Positions 1 through 9,667 of a DNA stretch of 42,561 nt are shown one piece after another. The DNA is from Bacteroidota bacterium (GTDB lineage: Bacteria > Bacteroidota > Ignavibacteria > Ignavibacteriales > Ignavibacteriaceae): the NCBI GenBank assembly GCA_022708025.1, contig JAKIZM010000026.1, forward strand, positions 1 to 42,561. The letters are read 5' to 3'. The first letter of the stretch is position 1. Each line of letters starts with the position of its first letter. The position numbers and the translations under genes were made by a program. Under the pieces are notes generated by a model that worked only from the letters and a program-made list of their open reading frames with translations, did not search any database and was not told the DNA's origin.

Positions 1-732
1 GGTTTATGGGGATGTCCGACAACTATTAATAATGTGGAAACAATTACAAATGTTCCGCCTATTATTAATAAGGGATGGGAGTGGTTTTCAAAAATCGGTG
101 AACCAAAACATCCGGGTACAATTTTATTCGGAGTAAGCGGTCACGTAAATAAACCCGGTGTTTACGAATTACCTTCGGGTACATTGCTTACTGATATAAT
201 TTACAATTATGCAGGCGGCGTTCCCGGAAATAAAAAAATTCTTTGTGTTATCCCCGGTGGTTCATCAATGCCGCCATTAAGAGGTGATCAGATTGAAGGA
301 GTAAAGATGGATGCTGAATCACTTAAAGCAGCAGGTTCTGCAATTGGTACTGGCGGAGTTATGGTAATGGATGAAGATACTGATCTTGTTAAAGTTCTTT
401 CAAGAATTTCAAAATTCTATCATCATGAAAGCTGTGGACAATGTACTCCTTGCCGCGAAGGAACAGGCTGGCTTGACAGAATACAGCAAAGAATGGTTGC
501 AGGTAAAGGTTCTGTAACTGATCTTGATTTACTTGTTACGGTTGCAAGTCAGATTGAAGGAAATACAATTTGTGCTTTGGGAGAAGCTGCTGCCTGGCCG
601 GTTAGATTTATGATTACAAGATTCAGAGATTATTTTGAAGCAAGAGTGAGCAAAGAAGTTGATCTTGCAGTTGCTAATAAAGTTCATTCAATGAGGCATA
701 CTGCTTTTCCGCTTGCTGATATAAAACATTAA
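1..732 (+). CDS. nuoF: NADH-quinone oxidoreductase subunit F (NuoF), 3' part
   Basis: This is the C-terminal part of the NADH-binding flavoprotein subunit of respiratory complex I. It passes electrons from NADH via FMN to the first iron-sulfur cluster, on the cytoplasmic arm. The reading frame is open from the first base of the window (GLWGCPTTINNVET), so the gene is cut by the window edge and the FMN/NADH-binding N-terminus is missing. Visible are an SLBB-type region (VSGHVNKPGVYELP) and the 4Fe-4S cluster ligands: Cys-x2-Cys-x2-Cys in ESCGQCTPCREG (433-453), with the fourth Cys in NTICALGEAA. A GTG at 34 lies inside conserved NuoF sequence and is not a start. The gene ends in an intrinsic terminator and no further nuo gene follows, so it is the last gene of its transcript. 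Identity is very secure. Confidence 0.95.
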   Translation, partial: GLWGCPTTINNVETITNVPPIINKGWEWFSKIGEPKHPGTILFGVSGHVNKPGVYELPSGTLLTDIIYNYAGGVPGNKKILCVIPGGSSMPPLRGDQIEGVKMDAESLKAAGSAIGTGGVMVMDEDTDLVKVLSRISKFYHHESCGQCTPCREGTGWLDRIQQRMVAGKGSVTDLDLLVTVASQIEGNTICALGEAAAWPVRFMITRFRDYFEARVSKEVDLAVANKVHSMRHTAFPLADIKH

Positions 733-747
733 TTATTTTTATTACAA

Positions 748-781
748 ATCCTCTCAATTTCTGAGAGGATTTTTTGTTTTA
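748..781 (+). terminator. Intrinsic terminator after nuoF
   Basis: A perfect 9-bp stem (ATCCTCTCA at 748-756, TGAGAGGAT at 762-770) with a 5-nt loop is followed directly by a T-rich tract. It begins 15 bases after the nuoF stop codon. Confidence 0.9.
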
Positions 782-1923
<1,142 letters not shown>

Positions 1924-1934
1924 ATTTTAATTAC

Positions 1935-1974
1935 AGCTATGACAGATTTATAAAATTCTGTCATAGCTTTTTTA
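1935..1974 (+). terminator. Intrinsic terminator between gap and pgk
   Basis: A 12-bp perfect stem (1935-1946 with 1957-1968) has a 10-nt AT-rich loop and ends in a run of six Ts (1968-1973). It starts 11 bases after the gap stop and ends about 18 bases before the pgk ATG. It should stop or attenuate transcription from gap into pgk, giving more gap than pgk transcript unless pgk has its own promoter. Confidence 0.85.
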
Positions 1975-1991
1975 ATAAGTAAAGTATAAGT

Positions 1992-3191
1992 ATGAATAAA
2001 CTTTCAATTGATAAAGTTGAACTTAAAGGAGAACGTGTTTTAGTACGTGTTGACTTTAATGTTCCGCTTGATGAAAATTTAAATATAACAGATGATACAA
2101 GAATCACTGAATCGCTTCCTACAATCAAGAAAATTATTTCTGAAGGCGGTAAAGCAATTCTGATGAGCCATTTGGGAAGACCGAAAGGCGGACCAAATCC
2201 TAAATACAGTTTAAAACCTGCTGCAAAAAGATTAAGTGAACTGTTAGGAAAAGATGTTAAACTTGCTCCTGATTGTATTGGTGCTGAAACCAAAGCAATG
2301 GTTGATGCAATGAATAATGGCGATGTATTGATTCTTGAAAATGTTCGCTTTCATCCTGAAGAAGAAAAAAACGATCCCGAATTTGCAAAACAATTAGCTG
2401 AGCTTGGCGATGTTTATATAAACGACGCATTCGGTAGTGCACATCGTGCACATGCTTCTACAGAAGGTATTACAAAATATATCAAAATATGTGCTGCCGG
2501 TTATTTGATGCAGAAAGAGCTTGATTATCTTGGCGGTGCTATTTCAAATCCAAAGCGTCCTTATGTTGCTATTCTTGGCGGTTCAAAAATATCCGGTAAG
2601 ATTGATGTTATAAATAATCTTCTTGACAAGGTTGATACATTAATTGTTGGCGGCGGAATGGCTTTTACATTTTATAAGGCTGAAGGTAAAGAGATCGGTA
2701 CATCATTGCTTGAAGCTGAAAAAATTGATCTTGCAAAAGAAGTTTTAAATAATGCAAAGAAATCTGGAGTAAAATTTCTTCTGCCGGTTGATGTGGTAGT
2801 AGCAAGTGAGTTTAAAAATGATTCACCTTCATCAGTTGTAAGTGTTGATAAAATTCCTGCTGACAAAATGGGATTGGATATCGGTCCCGAAACTGTTAAG
2901 TTATTCTCGGCAGAAATTGCTAATGCTAAAACAGTAGTATGGAACGGACCAATGGGCGTTTTTGAAATGGACAATTTTGCAAAAGGAACTAATACAATTG
3001 CGCAGGCATTGGCTGATGTAACAGCTAAAGGTGCTATTACTGTTATTGGCGGTGGCGATAGTGCTGCTGCAATTACAAAAGCCGGATTGAAAGAAAAAGT
3101 TTCGCATGTTTCAACTGGTGGCGGAGCTTCTTTAGAATTTCTGGAAGGTAAAGTTTTGCCAGGTGTTGTAGCTTTAAATGATGTTAAATAA
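1992..3191 (+). CDS. pgk: Phosphoglycerate kinase
   Basis: Cytoplasmic glycolytic kinase that transfers the acyl phosphate of 1,3-bisphosphoglycerate to ADP. Length (399 residues) fits the monomeric bacterial family. Recognised blocks are the N-terminal substrate-binding [14 protein letters not shown], the basic loop SHLGRPKG, the [11 protein letters not shown] block, and the C-terminal nucleotide-binding GGGDSAAA and [14 protein letters not shown]. The ATG at 1992 has only a weak ribosome-binding site. The short distance from gap suggests functional pairing, but the hairpin between them indicates separate or attenuated transcription. The rhomboid gene follows after 13 bases, so pgk probably heads the pgk-rhomboid-lipoprotein unit. 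Confidence 0.97.
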   Translation: MNKLSIDKVELKGERVLVRVDFNVPLDENLNITDDTRITESLPTIKKIISEGGKAILMSHLGRPKGGPNPKYSLKPAAKRLSELLGKDVKLAPDCIGAETKAMVDAMNNGDVLILENVRFHPEEEKNDPEFAKQLAELGDVYINDAFGSAHRAHASTEGITKYIKICAAGYLMQKELDYLGGAISNPKRPYVAILGGSKISGKIDVINNLLDKVDTLIVGGGMAFTFYKAEGKEIGTSLLEAEKIDLAKEVLNNAKKSGVKFLLPVDVVVASEFKNDSPSSVVSVDKIPADKMGLDIGPETVKLFSAEIANAKTVVWNGPMGVFEMDNFAKGTNTIAQALADVTAKGAITVIGGGDSAAAITKAGLKEKVSHVSTGGGASLEFLEGKVLPGVVALNDVK

Positions 3192-3204
3192 ATAAAGGTT
3201 AAGT

Positions 3205-4131
3205 GTGAATAATTATTATCGCCCGAGAGGCTTCGGCGGATTTTTTACATTTCCACCTGTCATTAAGAATTTATTGATTATAAATGCAATTGTTTTCTTT
3301 ATACAGATGCTTTTTAACAATATTTCTTTTGATGGTTATCCGGGATGGTATATTTTAAATAAATGGTTTGCGTTAAATCCAATCTCAGGATACGATGCTG
3401 CTGATAAACCATTTAACTTTCAGGTCTGGCAATTAATTACTTACCAGTTTATGCACGGAGGATTCTGGCATATCTTCTTTAATATGTTTATGCTGTGGAT
3501 GTTTGGTGCAAGTATCGAAGAAATTTTTGGTTCGAAGAAGTTTTTAACTTTTTATCTCCTTGCAGGTGTAAGTGCAGGATTATTCCAGTTGTTTATAACA
3601 CCGCTTTTAGGTGGTCAGGGAGCTGTAACAATTGGTGCGTCTGGAGCAATATATGGTGTTATGATAGCCTTTGCACTTTTCTTTCCGGATAGTCTCATAT
3701 TTATATATTTCCTGTTTCCGGTTAAAGCAAAATACTTTATCGGTTTTATGATTGCACTCGAATTTCTTGCTGTTGATAGTGCTTCAAGTGGTGTTGCACA
3801 TTTAGCACATTTAGGCGGAGCAATTTTTGCTTTCCTCTATATTATGTTCGATAAGAACAGTTATGTTTCACTAAAAAGTGTATTTAAAAAATCTTATTAC
3901 TATAAACCTAAATCGAACAATAATATTTTCCACAACCCTTTCAGTAAACAAAATTCGGTTAAGAGTGATATTGAAGACGCTGATTTTTATGAGATTGGTC
4001 AGAAGAAAGAAGACGAGGTAACTCAGGAAGAGATAGATAAAATTCTTGATAAGATAAGTCAAACCGGTTATCAGAATCTTACTGAAAAAGAAAAGAAAAT
4101 TTTATTTCAGGCAAGCAAAAAAATGAAATGA
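3205..4131 (+). CDS. Rhomboid family intramembrane serine protease
   Basis: Integral inner-membrane protease predicted to cut transmembrane segments of client proteins. The rhomboid core has several hydrophobic segments. It contains the loop motif HGGFWHIFFNMFMLWMFG, the catalytic Ser146 in GASGAIYG and the catalytic His202 in HLAHLGG, so the dyad is intact. After the membrane core a cytosolic tail carries EEIDKILDKISQTGYQNL and a short Lys-rich end. This resembles the DUF6576 tail common on Bacteroidota rhomboids. I chose the GTG at 3205; a GTG at 3203 is in another frame. It lies 13 bases after pgk and overlaps the next gene by 4 bases (ATGA), so the two are probably co-translated. The substrate is unknown. 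Confidence 0.93.
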   Translation: MNNYYRPRGFGGFFTFPPVIKNLLIINAIVFFIQMLFNNISFDGYPGWYILNKWFALNPISGYDAADKPFNFQVWQLITYQFMHGGFWHIFFNMFMLWMFGASIEEIFGSKKFLTFYLLAGVSAGLFQLFITPLLGGQGAVTIGASGAIYGVMIAFALFFPDSLIFIYFLFPVKAKYFIGFMIALEFLAVDSASSGVAHLAHLGGAIFAFLYIMFDKNSYVSLKSVFKKSYYYKPKSNNNIFHNPFSKQNSVKSDIEDADFYEIGQKKEDEVTQEEIDKILDKISQTGYQNLTEKEKKILFQASKKMK

Positions 4132-4493
4132 GATTTTATAAAACTTTTTTAATTGTTTTGTCAATATCTCTGCTTTTTATTATTCAAGGTTGTTCCGAAT
4201 CCTCACCTGTAGATGAAAAGACACTTGTTAAAGTTTATGCCGAGATGATAATTATGCAGGACTCATCAAAATTAAATGATATCGAAATACAAAAGAAAGT
4301 TCTAACTGAATTTAACATCTCAACATCTGACTATGAAAAGTCAGTTAATTTTCTCAAAGAAAAACCTGAAAGATGGCAGAACTTTTACGATAGCGTGATT
4401 GTTTATCTGCAAAAATTAGAACCGCTTCCTAAGACTTCTGATGAAAAAGTTTTGCCAAAGCGACCCTTATCTCCGGAAAAGAAAATTCTTTAG
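4128..4493 (+). CDS. DUF4296-like small lipoprotein
   Basis: A 121-residue protein with a lipoprotein signal: basic start MRFYK, hydrophobic stretch, and lipobox IIQGC with the lipidated Cys at about residue 22. The mature part is mainly helical (VDEKTLVKVYAEMIIMQDSS and FLKEKPERWQNFYDSVIVYL). It has the look of the DUF4296 family, small lipoproteins of unknown function in Bacteroidota. Its ATG overlaps the rhomboid stop (ATGA), implying coupling. The last 65 bases overlap, tail to tail, the 3' end of recQ on the other strand. Family assignment comes from pattern only; the lipoprotein call is firm. Confidence 0.75.
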   Translation: MRFYKTFLIVLSISLLFIIQGCSESSPVDEKTLVKVYAEMIIMQDSSKLNDIEIQKKVLTEFNISTSDYEKSVNFLKEKPERWQNFYDSVIVYLQKLEPLPKTSDEKVLPKRPLSPEKKIL

Positions 4494-7020
4494 GCAATTT
4501 TTCTCTTAGTGTTTTTAAATCTTTAATGCCTTTTTTATAAAACACATTTATTTTTTCAAATTTATCAGAATCAATTATCGAACTGATATCTGTCTCAGGG
4601 ATATAAGAGATTATTGTTTCGATCTGCATTGAAACAACTGCCTCAGTTAGTCTGCGTAACTGTGCTATTTCATTCAAAGAATATTTTTGTTTTAAAAGCT
4701 TATATGTTTCAGTTATGTTTTTCGGAATCACATTTTCAGTAATCTGTTCACTTTTTTTAATTAAAGATGGATTATTAATAACTTCAAGCAGTTCATTACC
4801 TATCTTGTTAAACATTCGTTCATTAAATCCATCAATAGTAAGCAGTTCAATTTTGCTTTTAGGTTTTTGCTGTGCAATTTTGGAAAGCACGCTGTCAGGA
4901 CAAATTATTGCAGGCGATTGTAAAAATCTTTTTGATGCACTTTCACGGACTTCCCTTAGTAAATGAAATAACTCAATATTCTTATCAATTATTTCTTCAC
5001 TCTTTACCGAATTACTGCTATCCGTTGTTTCAGTTGAATTGTTGACCGCACAATACAACAGGTTTTTACCTTTATAGGTAGTTGTAACTTTATTCTCTTT
5101 CAATAATGATTTTAGGGCAAAGTTCAGATCATCTTTATTATATGCTTTTAGAATACCAAGATGTTGAAGTTTTAGAAAATCATCTTTTTTTGTTTTACCA
5201 AGCATTATATTAAAAATATTTTTATCACTTAAAGAAAGTTTTGTTTGAGAAAGCAGTTCAAATATTTTCTCTTTCAGATAATCAACAGAATTAGTCTGAA
5301 ACTGATTTGTCTTTAAACAATTATCACATTTACCGCAGGAGTAATTTTCAGTTTTCTCACCAAAATAATTAAGTATAAATCTGAATCTGCAGCCATCATA
5401 GTAAACAAAATTAGTTATCGCATCCAATTTTTGTTTTGCATTGATATAGAATTCATTGATGTGCTTAAAATTAAGATTGATATCAGAAGGTTTTACTCTT
5501 GGTTTAAGAAGTGTAATAGTTTCCTTTGTACTGCTTTTTGAAAATTCAATAATTCCCAGATATTCTAATGTTGTTAATGAAGATTGGATTTCTTCTTCAG
5601 TTAATCCTGAATTTAATTTTAACTGTTCGAGATCAATCTTTATGAGTCTGGCGAAAATATCTCTGCCATAAAATTTTAAAAGAGATATTAGTAAATCTTT
5701 TATTAAAACATTCGAAGTGTTTTTTATAAATTTCTTTAATCTGCTTTCATCAAATAATATTTTAAGTTTATTTGAATAATTATAAGCTGAATTTGATTTT
5801 AAATAACCTGATTCAGTTAAATAGTTTATTGCCGAATTAATTATTGCCGGATTTAAGTCCTGCTTTGTATGTATTTTTATGTAAGATAAATCAATTTTAA
5901 TACTATCCGATGGTAATGAACCAACTGCTACTCTGGCATAATCGCAAATTGCATTATAAATCTTTATAACTGTTTCTTTATCAGGATAAGAATTGTTTAT
6001 AAAATATTCTTGTATATAAATATCGCCTTCGTCAAATAATAAGAATACGTGTGAAAATTTTCCGTCTCTTCCGGCTCTGCCAATCTCCTGATAATAATTT
6101 TCTATAGTTCCCGGAGTATTATAATGAATTACTAATCTGATATCTTTTTTATCAATGCCCATTCCGAAAGCGTTTGTTGCAACGATAATAGGCAGCCGGT
6201 CTTCAATAAAATCTTCCTGAATTTTTTTTCTGATTATCGGATCTAAACCTGCGTGATAATATTCGCAGTTCAACTTATTTATTTTAAGATATTCACTAAG
6301 TTCTTCAGCTTTTTTTCTGGATGATGTATAAATGATAGCTGAACCTTTGTATTGCTGACAAAGCTGCAGACATCTTTCTTTTTTCTTTTTGGTTATTTCT
6401 GCATTTATAAAGAGGTTTTCTCTTTCAAATCCTTTAATAATCAGTTTTGAATTTTTAAGTTCTAACTGTTTGATAATATCTTTTACTACTTCGGGGGTTG
6501 CGGTGGCGGTAAAAGCAGAAACTTTTTTGATACCGGTAAATTTTATAAAGTCTTTTATCTTAGTATAACTTGGTCTGAAATTGTGTCCCCACTGACTGAT
6601 GCAATGAGCTTCGTCCACAAATAAATAATTTGGATTAAGAGATTTAAGCCTGTTTGCAAATTCGGAATTTTCTAACCTTTCAGGTGCAACATAAACTATT
6701 TTGATTTTACCATATTTTATGTTTTGCAAAACCCCTTCAACTTCTTTATCGGTTTGAGTGCTATTAATAAAAGCTGCTATTTCGTGAGTCTTATTTAATG
6801 AATCGACCTGATCTTTCATAAGTGCGATAAGAGGTGATATAACTATAGTATAGTCATCGCCGATAATTGCCGGAATCTGAAAACATAAAGATTTGCCCGC
6901 ACCGGTTGGCAGAATGGCTAATACATTAGTACCTGAGATTATTTCGTTGATAATCTCTTCCTGCCCGGGCCTAAAACTATCGTAATTGAAATATTTTTTT
7001 AAGGCTTGTTCGGTTGTCAT
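4429..7020 (-). CDS. recQ: ATP-dependent DNA helicase RecQ
   Basis: A 3'-5' superfamily 2 DNA helicase for repair and recombination. Motifs in order: Walker A LPTGAGKSLCFQ, DEAH box VDEAHCISQWGHNFRPSY with the RecQ aromatic loop, TATPEVVKDI, IYTSSRKKAEEL, ATNAFGMGIDKKDIR and YYQEIGRAGRDG. Next come a zinc-binding segment (CRFRFILNYFG...CGKCDNC), a winged-helix RQC region, an HRDC domain (LREVRESASKRFLQSP, GFNERMFNKIG) and a C-terminal helix-turn-helix region of the type found at the end of many RecQ/RecS proteins. I place the start at 7020 (MTTEQALKKYFNYDSFRPGQ), the usual RecQ N-terminus. An upstream in-frame ATG at 7053 would add 11 unconserved residues. Neither has a clear Shine-Dalgarno. 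The 3' end overlaps the convergent lipoprotein gene by 65 bases. Confidence 0.93.
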   Translation of the reverse strand: MTTEQALKKYFNYDSFRPGQEEIINEIISGTNVLAILPTGAGKSLCFQIPAIIGDDYTIVISPLIALMKDQVDSLNKTHEIAAFINSTQTDKEVEGVLQNIKYGKIKIVYVAPERLENSEFANRLKSLNPNYLFVDEAHCISQWGHNFRPSYTKIKDFIKFTGIKKVSAFTATATPEVVKDIIKQLELKNSKLIIKGFERENLFINAEITKKKKERCLQLCQQYKGSAIIYTSSRKKAEELSEYLKINKLNCEYYHAGLDPIIRKKIQEDFIEDRLPIIVATNAFGMGIDKKDIRLVIHYNTPGTIENYYQEIGRAGRDGKFSHVFLLFDEGDIYIQEYFINNSYPDKETVIKIYNAICDYARVAVGSLPSDSIKIDLSYIKIHTKQDLNPAIINSAINYLTESGYLKSNSAYNYSNKLKILFDESRLKKFIKNTSNVLIKDLLISLLKFYGRDIFARLIKIDLEQLKLNSGLTEEEIQSSLTTLEYLGIIEFSKSSTKETITLLKPRVKPSDINLNFKHINEFYINAKQKLDAITNFVYYDGCRFRFILNYFGEKTENYSCGKCDNCLKTNQFQTNSVDYLKEKIFELLSQTKLSLSDKNIFNIMLGKTKKDDFLKLQHLGILKAYNKDDLNFALKSLLKENKVTTTYKGKNLLYCAVNNSTETTDSSNSVKSEEIIDKNIELFHLLREVRESASKRFLQSPAIICPDSVLSKIAQQKPKSKIELLTIDGFNERMFNKIGNELLEVINNPSLIKKSEQITENVIPKNITETYKLLKQKYSLNEIAQLRRLTEAVVSMQIETIISYIPETDISSIIDSDKFEKINVFYKKGIKDLKTLREKLPKEFSFPEIRVALAKLFHQKS

Positions 7021-7451
7021 TATTTTAATAATCTTACAAATATCATCTGGCAAAAATAATAGTTACTTTTCCTGCCAACTATAAATAATTATAATAGATT
7101 TAATTGAAAGATACTAATTTTCCCTAACTCAATTATTCTTATTACAATGGGTTCTGATTATGAATAATATTTTATTAAATCACTGTCAATATTCTTTGAC
7201 AGCCTCTTTTTTATTGTTAATTTTGTGCATTAAAAATTGATTGAATTAAGTAATTAGATGTTCTGTTCTTTTCTAAAATATTCACAAATACCAATCGGTT
7301 CATATTTAATAATTTTATGAGAAAAGTACCAGTTACCTTTTAAGATTAAATAAGCATTTGTGAATTTCTTCAGTAAAAAATAAAATATTTTTAATTGTTT
7401 AAAGACAGTCAATTTCAATAATTTCAATGTAGTATTTTAACAGGGAACATT
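7021..7451. other. Long intergenic region between recQ and the hydroxyacyl-CoA dehydrogenase gene
   Basis: No gene longer than a few codons is visible in about 430 AT-rich bases. It separates divergent genes, so it should hold the promoters of both recQ and the dehydrogenase-ackA unit. Two structures stand out: a terminator-like hairpin at 7183-7202, and a 10-bp inverted repeat (ATTCACAAAT at 7280-7289, ATTTGTGAAT at 7356-7365) with arms 66 bases apart. An unannotated small RNA is possible but not shown. Confidence 0.4.
7183..7212 (+). terminator. Orphan terminator-like hairpin
   Basis: CTGTCAA (7183-7189) pairs with TTGACAG (7196-7202) around a 6-nt loop, and a run of six Ts follows after four bases. 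No plus-strand gene ends nearby. It could end a small RNA or a leader transcript, or be a chance or decayed element. Confidence 0.35.
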
Positions 7452-8390
7452 ATGGCAGAAGGAAAATTACGATTAGAAGATTTACTTGATTCTTCAATGT
7501 CAGCAAGTGTAGATGAAGGAAGAATTAATAATGTCGCAATCATTGGGGCAGGTATAATGGGGCAGGGAATTGCTCAAACCGTTGCAGGTATGGGCTTGGA
7601 AGTAACTGTTCTTGAAATAAATAATGAAAAGCTTGAAACAGCAAAGGCTCAGCTTACTGAGTCAATAGACAGAGAAATCAAACGATGGGCTATGACAAAA
7701 TCTGATAAGAAATCTATCTTTAGCAGAATCAGATGGGAAACCGATAATAATACAATTAAAGATTGTGAAATTATTATCGAAGCTGTTCAGGAGGATTTCG
7801 ATCTTAAGGTTAAAGTCTTTCAGGAGCTTGATAAAATTATAAACCCAGATGCGATATTTGTTTCAAACACATCAACATTAAGCTTAACAAAAATTTCTGA
7901 ATCTATTTCCAGATCAACTAACGTTATTGGTATGCACTTCTTAAATCCTGTTCCTAAAATTCCAATGGTTGAGCTTGTTAAGAGTCTTCATACATCAAAT
8001 GAAACTGTTTCAAAGGCAAAGGAATTTGCTGCAAGAATTGGTAAGACACCGGTTGAAGTTTATGAATATCCCGGTTTTATAACTACCCGTGCAATTGTTC
8101 CGCTTATAAACGAAGCAATGCATATGCTTTTAGAAGGAATTGCAACTGCAAAAGATATTGATACTGCATTAAAGCTCGGATATAATTTTCAATACGGTCC
8201 TTTAGAAATGGCTGATGCAATGGGACTTGATGAAGTTTTAACCTGGATGGAAACACTATGGAAGACATTAGGCGAGCCAAGATATAGACCTAATCCTATG
8301 ATACGTAAATTTGTACGTGAAAGAAGGTTAGGTAAAAAAACCGGCGAAGGTATTTTCAAATACGATGAGCACGGCAACAAAATCAATTAA
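7452..8390 (+). CDS. 3-hydroxyacyl-CoA dehydrogenase (3-hydroxybutyryl-CoA dehydrogenase type)
   Basis: NAD(P)-dependent oxidation of (S)-3-hydroxyacyl-CoA to 3-oxoacyl-CoA, or the reverse, in beta-oxidation or butyryl-CoA formation. The Rossmann motif IGAGIMGQG lies at residues 31-39. The family block SNTSTLSL is followed by catalytic His162 in GMHFLNPVP. The C-terminal dimerisation domain starts at PGFITTRAIVPLINEAM, and GPLEMADAMGLD is the usual helical block. Length (312) is slightly above the family's usual 280-290 because about 26 poorly conserved residues precede the Rossmann fold. The ATG at 7452 has a modest ribosome-binding site (AGGGAA). ackA follows after 20 bases, so the two are probably one operon for CoA-ester and acetate metabolism. 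Chain-length preference cannot be told from sequence. Confidence 0.93.
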   Translation: MAEGKLRLEDLLDSSMSASVDEGRINNVAIIGAGIMGQGIAQTVAGMGLEVTVLEINNEKLETAKAQLTESIDREIKRWAMTKSDKKSIFSRIRWETDNNTIKDCEIIIEAVQEDFDLKVKVFQELDKIINPDAIFVSNTSTLSLTKISESISRSTNVIGMHFLNPVPKIPMVELVKSLHTSNETVSKAKEFAARIGKTPVEVYEYPGFITTRAIVPLINEAMHMLLEGIATAKDIDTALKLGYNFQYGPLEMADAMGLDEVLTWMETLWKTLGEPRYRPNPMIRKFVRERRLGKKTGEGIFKYDEHGNKIN

Positions 8391-8410
8391 TCTTTAACTC
8401 TGGAAAAAAT

Positions 8411-9607
8411 ATGAAAGTTTTAGTTTTAAATAGCGGCAGTTCTTCAATTAAATATCAGTTTATTGATACCGAAAAAAAAGTTGCTCTTGCCAAAGGTCTG
8501 GTTGATCGTATTGGAATGGCAGGCGCTGTTTTGTCTCATCAAAGATATGATGGTGATAAAATTAAAATAGCAGGAGAAATATTAGATCATCAGATTGCAG
8601 TTGAATATGTGCTTGGTGTAATGCTAAGTAAAAATCATGGTGTTATAGATGATAAGAAAGATATAGAAGCAGTTGGACATCGTGTTGTTCACGGAGGTGA
8701 ATCATTTACCGGATCTGTTTTTATTTCCGATGAAGTTGTTAAAGTTTTACAGGATAATATTGAACTGGCTCCGCTGCATAATCCTCCAAATATTAAAGGT
8801 ATTCAGGCTTGTCAGCGAATATTGCCGGATACACCTCAATGCGGTGTTTTTGATACAGCATTTCATTCCCAAATGCCGCCGAAAGCATATTTATACGGAA
8901 TACCTTATGAGTTGTACAAAAAATATAAGATCAGAAGATATGGATTTCACGGAACATCACATTTATATGTATCACAAAGAGCGGCTGAGTTTCTTGGTAA
9001 AGATTATAATCAATTAAAGATAATCACAGCCCATTTGGGTAATGGCTGTAGTATAACTGCAGTAAAACACGGAAAGTCTATTGATACATCTATGGGATTT
9101 ACACCTCTTGAAGGTTTATTAATGGGAACACGCAGCGGTGATCTTGATCCATCTTTAATACTTTATATTATGGGCAAAGAAGGATTAACAATCGGAGAAG
9201 CAAATACTTTGCTTAATAAACACAGCGGTCTAATAGGTATCAGCGGTGAAAGCAGCGATATGCGTGAAATTCTATCAGCTGTTAAAGATAATCAGCAAAG
9301 GGCAAAGTGGGCTTTTGAAATATTTGCTTACCGAATTAGAAAATATATCGGAGCTTATGCTGCTGCAATGGGTGGTTTGGACGCTCTTGTTTTTACAGGC
9401 GGAATTGGTGAAAATGCAAAAGAAGTCAGAGAAGAAATATGTAAAGATCTTGGATTTCTTGGAATTGAATTAGATGAAATGAAAAACAATAGTGGTGAAG
9501 AGTTTATTTCAAAATCAGATTCCAGAGTTGCAGTATTAAGAATTCCAACTAATGAAGAGTTGGTTATTGCAATGGATACTGCAGAGATTGTTTCCAAGAT
9601 GAAATAA
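8411..9607 (+). CDS. ackA: Acetate kinase
   Basis: Cytoplasmic kinase interconverting acetyl phosphate plus ADP with acetate plus ATP; it yields ATP in acetate-producing fermentation and activates acetate in reverse. The protein has the standard length (398). It shows the ASKHA-fold phosphate-binding start VLVLNSGSSSIKYQ with Asn7, then GHRVVHGG, YGFHGTSH, the adenosine/phosphate block HLGNGCSITAV, and the C-terminal FTGGIGENAKEVREEIC. It follows the hydroxyacyl-CoA dehydrogenase by 20 bases and is probably co-transcribed. The usual partner, phosphotransacetylase, is not in the window. All catalytic blocks look intact. Confidence 0.97.
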   Translation: MKVLVLNSGSSSIKYQFIDTEKKVALAKGLVDRIGMAGAVLSHQRYDGDKIKIAGEILDHQIAVEYVLGVMLSKNHGVIDDKKDIEAVGHRVVHGGESFTGSVFISDEVVKVLQDNIELAPLHNPPNIKGIQACQRILPDTPQCGVFDTAFHSQMPPKAYLYGIPYELYKKYKIRRYGFHGTSHLYVSQRAAEFLGKDYNQLKIITAHLGNGCSITAVKHGKSIDTSMGFTPLEGLLMGTRSGDLDPSLILYIMGKEGLTIGEANTLLNKHSGLIGISGESSDMREILSAVKDNQQRAKWAFEIFAYRIRKYIGAYAAAMGGLDALVFTGGIGENAKEVREEICKDLGFLGIELDEMKNNSGEEFISKSDSRVAVLRIPTNEELVIAMDTAEIVSKMK

Positions 9608-9667
9608 TTTAAAGAATACAACAAAATTGTATGTGATAACCTTATTTAAAAATTACTTAGGTTAATT

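Noticed and set aside
34..732. nuoF starting at the GTG at 34
   Set aside because: Upstream in-frame sequence GLWGCPTTINN is conserved NuoF sequence, so the gene continues beyond the window edge.
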